Source: an uncultured Saprospiraceae bacterium
Lineage (GTDB): Bacteria > Bacteroidota > Bacteroidia > Chitinophagales > Saprospiraceae
Reading direction: 5' to 3'
Length of the DNA: 64,000 bases
Assembly (NCBI GenBank): GCA_937928045.1
Contig: CALFWO010000021.1
Coordinates: 18,856-82,855 of the forward strand
The position numbers were made by a program, and so were the translations under genes. Every line of letters starts with the position of its first letter. The stretch's first letter is position 1. Below the pieces are notes generated by a model, which was given only the letters and a program-made list of their open reading frames with translations, was not told where the DNA came from and searched no databases. Shown here piece after piece: positions 15,763-27,700 of the stretch.

Positions 15763-18700
15763 CTAGCGGTGTATCTGAACATATCCACTGAAGGTATTCC
15801 CTTCTCCATCCTCCACTACATAGAAGTAAGTTCCGTCTGGAAGATCTTTTCCATCAAATGTTCCTCTCCATCCTCGATCATTGGTATATCCTTTCTCATT
15901 ATGTACTTGACTTCCCCATCTGTTGAATACACAAACTTGATTGTTCGGGAAGCTTTCTATTCCGAGAATTGTAAATACATCATTGATGTTGTCATTATTT
16001 GGCGAAAATCCTGAGAAAATAATCAGCTCTTGGCACAATACCTCAATAGTAACTGTTGCAACGTCCGTTCCAAATTCATTAGAAATTGAATACATGAAAC
16101 TGTCCGTTCCTCCACAGAAGGTTGGGTTCGGAGTATAAGTAACTGTGCCATCAGGGTTGATGATTACTGTTCCGTTTTGTGGTCCTCCGATAATTTCAAA
16201 ACCTTCTAAACTACCATTTATTGTATCATTTAATAATATCTCTATAACTACTGGACTTCCTATTGTAGTTGTAGTATCATCATTAATAGCTACTGGAATT
16301 AAATTGGTGAATACATCGAAGAAAATTGTAGTTGTATCACATACTTGATTTGCGTCACAGATTACAAAACACGCAGTATCCTGACCAACGGTTGATCCTG
16401 TATAGAAAATACAATTTGTAGTCGGATCAACAATGATATCTGCATTTTCTCCTACTGATTCTGGACAAATATTAATAATAGATTGAATCGGTCCACTTAG
16501 TTCAGAATCATCCAAGCAAATTGTGTCAGTCGTTCCTACTAAGATTGGCAATGTTAAAGTATCCAAGCTCGGTACTAGAACATTCACTATTAAAACAGTT
16601 GTATCACAAAATCCAAGGCTATCACAAATAACCAAACATGCTGTATCTTGACCAATCAAGTCTCCAGTGAAATCTACACAATAAGTTTCTAAGTCAAGAT
16701 TAAAGTCAACACTAAGGTTAAATGGATTCGAACAATCATTTATGAATACATCCATTGCATTCTGGAAAATTGTCGTGTCTAAACATAGTGTCTCAGTCAA
16801 TCCAAGATTTACGATTTCATAAATCGTATCAGTAACAGGAACTACTGCTATCTCAATATTAACTGTTTCACAAATTCCTGTAATCGTATCACAAGCAGTC
16901 AAACAATATTGATCACTTCCTAAAAGTAATCCATCGATAGCGATACAATTAGAATTTGGAATTAAAGAGATTCCAGTATTTCCATCGTTTTCATCAAGAC
17001 AGTCGTTAACAATACTATTAACAACACTTAAATCAAAACAGAAAGTATCTACTGTTCCAACCTGAACACTTATCAAAGTATCAACCACGACTGGCGGATC
17101 AACACAGGTCACATCTAAATCAATCTCTTGCACACAACCGTCAACCATGTTTTGTACTATTAGATTGTGATTACCTTCTGATAAATAAATAATTGTAGCA
17201 TCCGGAATTATTTGGTTAGGAACTTCAAACTGTGGAACAGAATTCGCAGATATGAATAACGATCCGTAATCGCTTCCGCCATTACCACCAACAATTACAA
17301 AACCAAACACTTCCCAATTCCCAGTAGGATCCCAAACATTCATCGAATCCGCTAGTTGCTGCGTAGATGTGAATAAACCTAGTGTATATGTTTGACCGTT
17401 CGCTTGCCATTCATCTAAAGTATAAGCTCCTGGAGCTCCAAGCTGGAAGGCTACATATTGATATTGCGTATCTATAACACATACATCAAAGGCTCCATCA
17501 TATGCTGCACCATTATCAGTGATTTGATAATCAAATAAATCGCCAATTTCGAAATCCAAACACACCGGAGCTCCTTCTTGACAATCTTCAGCAACCAAAT
17601 CTGTTGGTCCTGTATAGAATGGATCACAATTAGACTGATCAGGTAATATTGATAAAACAATTACTGTTGTATCACATGCTGGGATATTATTGTTACAAAG
17701 AATTACAGTAACTGTATCTATGAACATTCCTGTTTCTCCTGGATTTGGAATGTACCTGTAACACTCTCCACTAGTAATGAAGAATACACCATTGTCGGCA
17801 TTCGAATTCGTCGTCGAACCTGTAACTACTCCGCCGATATCATCAATATTCAAGCATGAATCCAATGTAACATCTATATCAGTACTTACATAAATTGTAT
17901 CAAGCATTGGGTTGCTCATCGGAGCCTCAATAATTGAGAATGAGATACATGTTGTATCTGAATTAGTTCCGTCAAATGCAATAATGCAAATTTGATCAAC
18001 ATTCATTCCTGCTACTCCTTGCGCACTGTAGGTTAAACAACCCGCAGCATCCAATTGCCAATTTGCAAAACTTGACGAACCGTTCATCATGCCATCTCCT
18101 AAAACAAAACTTACTTGATTTGGATCGAAGCATGATTCTAGATCGAAGCAGTATTGATCATCACTGTTCAATTCCAACTCAATTGCTGTAAAGTCTGGCT
18201 GTCCACAATCGACACAATCATCTGCTATTTCAATATTTTGGACTTCAACAATACATCCATTTACGTCGGTTACCGTTAAACTATACGATCCCACAGTTAA
18301 TCCAGTACGGTCTCGAATATTATCATTTCCAGTAAGATCTGCCCAATTGTAAATATAACTTGGCTCACCACCAGTCGTAACAACTAAGATAGATCCCCCA
18401 TCGTCACAGCTCGCCGCAGTAATTGCAACATCTAATTTCAATTCTTCAGCATCTACCACTTCGAATGCCAATGTATTCGCTAAACAACCGTTCACATCTG
18501 AAACCAGTAATGTATAATCTCCTGCGCTTAAAGTTCCATTATTTATTTCATTCCCGTTAATATCTTCGATAGTAACTTGGGCCGGTCCTTCAAAAGAAGC
18601 CGAAGGTACAAGTGAGAAATCTATTTCAATATTAGAATCTCCTGCACAGTTCGTATTCAATGGTAAAATATCATTCACCAAAATTTGAATATCACCTTCC

Positions 18701-21700
18701 ACTTCTCCAACCAATCCGAAAGAATAGGTAAAGCTACATCCTGTAGTTTGATCAGTAATTTCAACGGAATAAGAACCATCAGAAAGATCTGACCTTAGTT
18801 GGCTTGTAGTACCATCTTCCCATAGATAAGTGTAGTTACTTGATCCTCCGAGAACATTGATAATTACCTCGCCATTGTTAGATCCACAATCAGGTGCATT
18901 TATAACTTGCGCATTTGCTTCCAAGTTATTTTGCTCCAATATTTCAATTGCTTGAACATTTGAACAACCCGTAGCAGGATCCGTAATGGTAACAAAGCAA
19001 TTACCTGCAGGTAAATTGGAAGGATTAAAATCCGTTACTCCATTACACCATTCGTAGATCAAATTAAATGGAGACATTACCGCTGTACCATTATTCATTC
19101 CACATTGTGCAGGGGCAGATTGTATTAAGTTCGCTTGAGGTCCATCAGCATTTTCAACAACAACAATTTGAGAAATTGAACATTGATTATCATTTTTATC
19201 TTCAATTACAATCTCATAGGCTCCGGCAGGAAGATTTGCAAATACATTTTCATTTGCATTTCCTAGGTTTGGAATTAAATTATAAACATAATCTGTATTG
19301 CTTCCAACCATTTCGATTTGAATTGCACCTGTCGCCAATCCACAGTTTGATTCAATAACTACAATATTCGAAACTACCGGCTCATCACAATTCGAAGTCA
19401 AACAAGCGTTATTTACTTGGATTTGATCGATTCTTAAATCACAACCAGCCGCGTCAGAAATGATTAATTCATAAATGCCTTCCTCAATATCAAATCTATC
19501 TTGAACATTATCAGCACCACTTATATCAGCCCAATCAAAAGTATAGTCTGCTGTTCCTCCTGTGATTTCTACATCAATTTGAGATTCTTGATCACAAGTT
19601 TCGTCCAAGACGCCAATATTAATCTTTAATGCTGTTGCCTCGTTGATTGCAAATGCTAAATTACCAGCGACACATCCATTAGCATCTTCCACTAACATGA
19701 AGTAATCACCAGGTGCCAAGCTGTCTTCATCAACCAAATCACCAGTTCTATTGATAACCAATGTTGTTGCAGGGCTTACAAAGTTTGGTTCCAAATTATA
19801 AGTAAAAGCAACGGAACCATTGTTCAATCCAACACAGGATTCATTCTCCAAATTTTGCAATGATAATTCTGCTCCAGATACATCGTTGTTTAATACAAAT
19901 ATTAACTCCTTTTCACAACCATTATCATTATCAGTAACCAGTACTGTATGAAGTCCTTGGCTCAATTCATCTCTCGTTGATTCAGATTGCGCGAACAGTC
20001 CATCCCATAGGAAAGAGTAATTCCCAGAACCATTTTCTACGTTAATCTTTACTTCTCCATTTTCAACATCACAATCAGGTGCAACTAAGGTTTCTGCAGA
20101 AAGTGTCAATGGAACAGAAGAACCTACTTCTACTTCAATGATATCAGCACATGGTGGAACATTTCCATCCAAAACAACAACATAGTATTTACCTGGAGCC
20201 AAATCTGAACGACTGTTTCCTGTGAAATTATCGAATTCCCAAACGTATGTGTTTGATGTTGGTAAAAACGAGACTGAACCATCTGCAGCTTCACAGTTCG
20301 CATCTGTAACAAGAAGATCTTCTACAATAGGTCCTCCGATTGTTCCAACAACAACTGAAACTACTGTTTTGCAATCTGTAAAATTGTTGTTTGAAACTTC
20401 CACTTCATAAATTCCTGGAGCTAAGCCAGATCGCTTATTTCCAATTCCATTAGGAGTTCCATTAATTGTGGACCAAGCATAAGAAAAGTTAGCAGGGTTC
20501 CCGACTGGAATAACTTCTGCTGAACCATCTAAGAATCCACAATGTGCTTCAAAAACAACGATATCACTGATTAATGGTTCTGTACATGTGCAGCTTCCAC
20601 CAATCGATACTGTTACGCTAGTGGTACATCCCTCAGGTGAAGTTCCTTGAACGGTATAAGTTCCTTCTTTAAGATCATTTCTTATAGCCCCCGTACCGCC
20701 ATCGCTCCAATCAAAATCATATGTAGCTGGACTTAAGCTTGCTAAACCATCCTCATTGCCACAATTTTCGTCAGCTGTACTTAGCACATCAATGCTTGGT
20801 GAAGTCACAACGAAAGAGGCTCCGGTAACATCTAGGTTTCCACAGATTGTTCCTGCGCCTTGAGTTAATAAATTGTAAACATCAAAACCAGTGGTTTGAC
20901 CAATTTGCACAATAGATAAATCTAAAGTTGATGGATCGTAAACCAAAGTATGAATGGTATAATTTCCTTCAACTGAGATTTCAAATGATGGCACATCTTT
21001 TACATCAACTATTGTCAAATCTGACCCACTCGTTAGAACAAAAATTGTTTCAAATCCCGCAGGAATAACCGCATCTCCATTAGCGATGGCCGTTATTATT
21101 GCTGCTCCTTGATCTAAGCAAGCATTATCATTTGCCTGATCCAATGTTCCCGCAAAAGCATCGCATTGACAAGCATCTATAATTTCTAAATCTTGAATCT
21201 CAATTGTACATCCAATTTCGTCAGAGACAATTACATCATAACTTCCTGGAACCAAATCGTCGCGTTCTGCAGGATTATTTGAACCAGGTAGATCAGCCCA
21301 ATCAAATGTAATTGTTCCTGTCCCACCGAATGCACCTACTGAAATTGAGCCTAGCACTCCGCATTCTTGAGGAAAAATGCTAAAGTCTGCAGTTAGTTGT
21401 TCTCCAACAATTACATTCACTGTTAAAGTACTAGTGCATGTACCGTTGGAAATATTTACAATATAATCTCCAGCGTCAGCTATGGTTGCATTTGGAATAA
21501 TAGGATTCTGTTCACTTGAAGTAAACCCATTTGGACCAGTCCACTCATAAGCCGTGCCGCCTTCAGCAGTTAACTCAATAGTTTCATTATAACATAAAGG
21601 AGAATTTGCATTCGCAGATCCATTTGCAGGATCTTCTACAACTATTTGAGATTTTAGAATAGCTTGGCATCCGTTGTCATCAGAAACTACAACCTGTATG

Positions 21701-24700
21701 ATATAAGTTCCTGCTGATTGGGAAGAAAAGATTGCACTTGCATTATTGGGGACCACGGTACCTCCAGTAACATCCCAAGTATATGTGTAACCAGAACCTT
21801 GAGCAATTACATTGAACTCAGTTTCCTCACCCGCACAAATGTTGGCTTGAGAAGGAGTTAACGATGCGCTCAATTGGCTAAGAACGGTAATGGTCTGAGT
21901 ATGACTTGCTACATTACCGCAAGCATCTCTTGTTCTCCATGTTCTGATAATTAAATTTCCGCAGTTCCCTAGCGGCTCTTCTGATTCTTCAAAATCCAAA
22001 CCGGGATTTGTATCACATTCGTCAATAGCTACGACAGATTCCGCAGCTGGTACTTGTTCTCCTACGCCCAGATCAACAGTAAGATCTGTGGGCATTGGAG
22101 AAAGCACAGGAGCTTCGTTATCTACTACTTCTATTATTTGACTTTCACTAGACTGATTTCCACAATCGTCAGTTGCAGTCCAGGTTCTTGTGATCGTATA
22201 ATTTCCGATACAGCTTCCTGGTTCATTCGTTTCTAAAAATTGAACAGTTACAATATCTTGACATCCATCAGTAGCAGTAACGTTCGCAGGAGCTGGAACT
22301 TGACCGCAGAACGTTGACATATCACTAGGTACGCCTGATAAAACAGGATCAACATCATCGGTAACCTCAATATTCTGATGCTCGGTATTCGTGTTTCCAC
22401 AGGCATCAATTGCCGTCCATGTTCTTTTCAAGGTGTAAGTATTCGGACAGTTGCCTGGAATTACTTCTTCGTTGAATTCCAAAATAGCATTTTGATCACA
22501 ATTATCGGTAATGGTAACAGTTGGCAATGTAATATTATCATCACTTCCACAAGTATAAAATTCATCAGCTGGCACTCCTGAAATAACAGGGGCAATGTTG
22601 TCTGAAACCGTAATTTCTTGTGACTCCGTCGCTTGATTACCACAAGCATCTGTCGCCGTCCATGTTCTTATTATTACATAATTAAATGTACATGAGCCAG
22701 GTTGAATTATTTCAAGAAAATCAGCCTCAAAAGTACCACCACAATCATCACTGGCCATCAAAGTAACCGCGGAAGGAATATTATTACAATCAACAGTCAC
22801 ATCCGCAGGAGCAGATTCTAATGAAGGATCCAAATCATCTCCAACCTCAATTCTTTGTTCTTCCGAAGTAGTATTTCCGCATTCGTCAGTAGCTGTCCAA
22901 GTTCTTACAATTGTATAAGAGAATTCACAAGCCCCTGGGATAATATTTTCTAAAAAGTCTACTTGAATATTAGCTGTACAATTATCTTCTGCTTCGACGT
23001 TAGGAACTACCACAGGCAGGGCTCCACATGACACATTCACATCTGTAGGAACTCCAATTAAAATTGGATCTTGTACGTCACTAACGAATATTTTTTGCTG
23101 TTCGACTGTTTGATTTCCACATTCGTCAGTTGCCGTCCATACTCGATTTATTAAATATTCATTCGAGCAACCTCCCTCAATAACAGTTTCCAAATAATCG
23201 ACAGCAATGTTCGCTGTACAATTATCCGCTGCAGTAATATCAGTACCAACAATTGGAGCATCAGGTACATTATTACAATCGACTTCTAGATCCGCTGGGA
23301 CTCCAAAAATCTCTGGTGCAATATCATCGACAACAGTGATCTCTTGATTATTTGTTGAAGTATTTCCGCAAGCATCAGTTGCCGTCCATGTTAATCTCAG
23401 AACAAATCCATTTACACAAGTCGATTCTAAAGTTTCTTCTAAAAACGCTACTTGAATATTATCAGTACAATTATCTGTGGCCGTTACTACGTTTGAATCG
23501 TATCCTGTATAATCTTCACATGAAACCGTTACATCAGCAGGAACTCCAAATAATTGTGGTCTTTGATCATCTTTCACGGTGATTAACTGAGATTCACTTG
23601 TACTATTTCCACAGGCATCAGTCGCTGTCCAGGTTAATTTCAATTCAAAAGTATTTTCACATTCCTGAGAAAGGACTTCCTCCAAGAATACAACTTGAAT
23701 TGCATCAGTACAATTATCTGTTACAGTAACAACATCAGCGTCATAACCAGTATATTGATCACATGACAAGGTTACATCAGACGGTACTCCGTTTAATATT
23801 GGAGCCTCTTCGTCAGAAACTGTAATCAGTTGTGATTCGCTTGTACTATTTCCGCAAGCATCGGTTGCTGTCCATGTCAACTTTAATTCAAAAGTATTTT
23901 CACAAGTTTGAGACAACAATTCTTCCAAAAATTCAACTTGAATATTATCTGTACAGTTGTCTGTGGCTGTTACTACATTAGGATTATAACCTGTGTATTG
24001 CTCACATGAAATATTTACATCCGATGGTACTCCGTTTAATACTGGAGCTTCTTCATCAGTAACCGTTATCAATTGTGATTCGCTTGTACTATTTCCGCAA
24101 GCATCGGTTGCTGTCCATGTCAACTTTAATTCAAAAGTATTTTCACAAGTTTGAGACAATACTTCTTCCAAAAATTCAACTTGAATATTATCTGTACAGT
24201 TGTCTGTGGCCGTTACTACATCGGGATCATAACCTGCGTATTGCTCACATGAAATATTTACATCCGATGGTACTCCGTTTAATACTGGAGTTTCTTCATC
24301 AGTAACTGTAATCAGTTGTGATTCGCTTGTACTATTTCCGCAAGCATCGGTTGCAGTCCATGTTAATTTTAATTCAAATGTATTTTCACAAGTTTGAGAC
24401 AATACTTCCTCCAAAAATTCAACTTGAATTCCAGCTGTACAATTATCTTCCGCTGTTACATTTGGAGTAACATAGTTGGCATATTCTTGGCAAGTCAAAA
24501 CAACATCTCCGGGAACGCCAATCAATGTTGGATCAGAATCATCAATTACATTAATTATTTGTGATTCGCTAGTTGAGTTTCCACATTCATCTGTTGCAGT
24601 CCAAGTTAGTTTTAATGTAAATGTATTATCACAAGTTTGACTAATTGTTTCTTGAACAAAATCCACAACAATGTTATCGGTGCAATCATCTCCAGCAGAA

Positions 24701-27700
24701 ACTACGGGAATTTGATAGCCTTGAAAGTCTTCGCAACTTAAATCCAAATCTGCAGGAACACCAGTTAATTCTGGGTCCTCGTTATCTTCTACCTTAATTC
24801 TTTGTGTACCAACTTCTTGATTTCCACATTCGTCAGCAACTGTCCATGTCCTTACAATTACATAATCATTAGCGCATGATCCCTGTTCCACAACTTCACC
24901 GTAAACTACATCAAGATCAATTGTACAATTATCTTCCGCAGTAACATTAACAACAGCTGGAATTTGATCACAGCTGACTGTTATGTCTGCAGGAACATTA
25001 TTTAGCTGAGGCAAACTATTATCTTGTACGACAATTCTTTGTTCTTGAACTTCATTATTTCCACAAGCATCGGTTGCAGTCCATGTTCTTACTAAGGTAT
25101 ACTCATTAAGACATGTTCCGTCAATTCTAATTTCAGAAAAAACTAAGTTGGCTTCGTCATCGCAGTCATCCAATACTTCAGGGTCAACTGGAGCAGGAAC
25201 TTCGGCGCAGTCAATTGTGATATCCGCCGGTACTCCTGTTATAGAAGGCGCTATATTGTCAACAACAGTTATTGTTTGAATTACTACTAAACTATTTCCT
25301 GAGTCATCAGTCGCTTCCCACGTTCTAATAATTTCATAGTCATATGCTCCGCAATCGTTTCCGGCTACTTGAGTAGATGTTTCCGTAAAGACAATTACAA
25401 CATCTTGATCCAAATTATCTTCAGCAAAAATTTCAGTATATAATGCTGGCACGTCAGGTACATCTGCGCAACTTACTGTGGTGTCTACTGGCACACCCAC
25501 CAAAACAGGATCGGTAGCATCAATAAACCCGGCGTCAATATCAAAAATATCATCCCCTGAATTCAAGGTAATAACTTCAGTCATTCCAGTAGCAGGATCA
25601 ATATCCGAATCAGATGCCGAGTCTCCAATATTAGGAATTGTAACCTCTAATCCAATTGGAGTTAAAGGATATTCAAAAGTTAATTTATAATTTCCCGGAA
25701 GTAAATTATCGAATAAGTAAAAACCATTTGCATCGGTGGTCATGGTTAAATTAACGACTTGGCCTAAACCATTAGTTCCTGTCAAGGTAACCATTACCCC
25801 GCTCAAAGGACTTTCATCAACATCTTGAGTTCCATTTTTATTGATATCAATCCAAACATAGTCTCCAATTTTTCCAGTTTGGTACAGACCAGCATCAATA
25901 TCATCAATATTATCTCCTGGATTCAAAGAAAATAATTCAGTCATGAAATTAGAAGGATCAAAATCCGAATCTATAGCATCATTTCCTCCAACATTCAATG
26001 CCGACAAATCAAAATCAGCAGGCAGGTTCAAAGTTATTTTATATTCCCCTGGAAGTAGGCCATCAAAGCTATAATTTCCATTATCGTCAGTTGTAACATT
26101 TCTTGTTATTACTGTTCCATTCGATGCTATTCCCGTAAGTATTAGTTCAACATTAGGAAATCCAGTTTCGCCTGCATCATACACTCCATTTCCATTTAAA
26201 TCTAGCCATACTTGATCACCTACTTTAGCGGGATCTTCTAATGTTACAGAAGCTGAACAGTTACATCCATTTTCATCCGCTACTACCACTTCATAAGTCC
26301 CTGCCGACAGGTTTTCTATACTTTCCGTCGTACCGCCATTTGACCATTGATAAGTAATATTTCCTGTTCCACCTGCCACAGTAATTGAAGCAGCTCCGTC
26401 GCTGCCACCCTGAGAAGAAATTGTAACCCCTTCAAAATAGTTTGAATTAATATTTGCATTACAAGTTAGCGCTTCAGGTTCATCAATCTGAAGACTTGTG
26501 GACTTCTGACATCCATTCGCATCGATTACTTCGACTGTATAATTTCCTGGTGCTAGGTCCGCAATAATTTGAGTATTCTCTCCATTCGACCAATTTATTG
26601 TATAAGGTGCTAATGCTCCTGTTATAATTACTTGCGCGCGCGCATCATTTGCACCTGTACAAGAAATACTAGCTCCGTTATAATCAGAAATTACCAAAGC
26701 TTCGATTTCTAAATCAGTAGGCTCAGTTACTGTTATTGATTTCTCAATAGAACAACCATTTTCATCTACCACTAACAATGTATAAGTTCCCGCCGTCAAT
26801 TCATCAATATTAACGGAAGAAGATCCATTGCTCCAAGTATAGGTCAATGTTCCAGTTCCACCTGAAGCAAATGCAGTAATTGCAGCATCATTTTGTCCAA
26901 AACAAGAAATATTAAATCCATTAAAATCTGTAGTCACTGTCAAATCTAAAGTCAAAGGATTTGGCTCATCAATACTAACCGTTCTTACGAAAGAACATCC
27001 ATTGGCATCTTCAACAGTAACGGTATAAGATCCAGGTCCAAGATTTTCAATAGTAGCTGTAGTTCCACCATTTGACCAATTATAAATATAAGGCACCGTT
27101 CCACCTGAAGCATTGATGCTTAAAATTCCATCTTCAGCTCCCGAACAAGAAATAAAAGCTCCATTGTAATTTGCAACGACATCAATTTCTTCTGCTGTAA
27201 ATTCGGCTGGTTCTTCAACTGAAATGTTTGCATTTACGATACAACCATTGGCATCTGCAACTTGTACTTCATAAGTTCCTGGTGCTAGATTATTCAAGGC
27301 TTCAGCGTTTGAGAAATTTCCAGAAGCTCCCCATTGATAAATATATGGTGCAGTTCCTCCAGAAGCAATAACTCGGATAGATGCATCATTGGCTCCACTA
27401 CAGCTAATAGGAGAACCATTGTAATCTGAAGTAAATTCTATAATAGCAGTCACTGGTTGAGGTTCATCAATCGTAACAGAAGCTGCAGTGGCAGTACAAC
27501 CAAAGCGATCTGATACAGTTACTTCATATGTTCCCGGTGCGATATCACTTACGATCTGTCCAGTCTCTCCATTGCTCCAAGTGTATGTAAACGGTGGAAC
27601 ACCTCCACTAATTAAAGCTTGTAATCTACCATCAGCTGCTCCATTACAACTAATACGAGACCCGTTGTAATCAGAAATAATTTCTGAGGAAAGTGCGATA

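Noticed and set aside
23352..24305. Two 76-codon plus-strand frames of equal size inside the giant gene (23352-23582, 24075-24305)
   Set aside because: They are shadows of the tandem repeats read backward: similar size and sequence because the DNA is duplicated, not separate genes.
23350..25500. CRISPR-like array
   Set aside because: The period of 243 bases, lack of spacers and open reading frame show protein-coding repeats.
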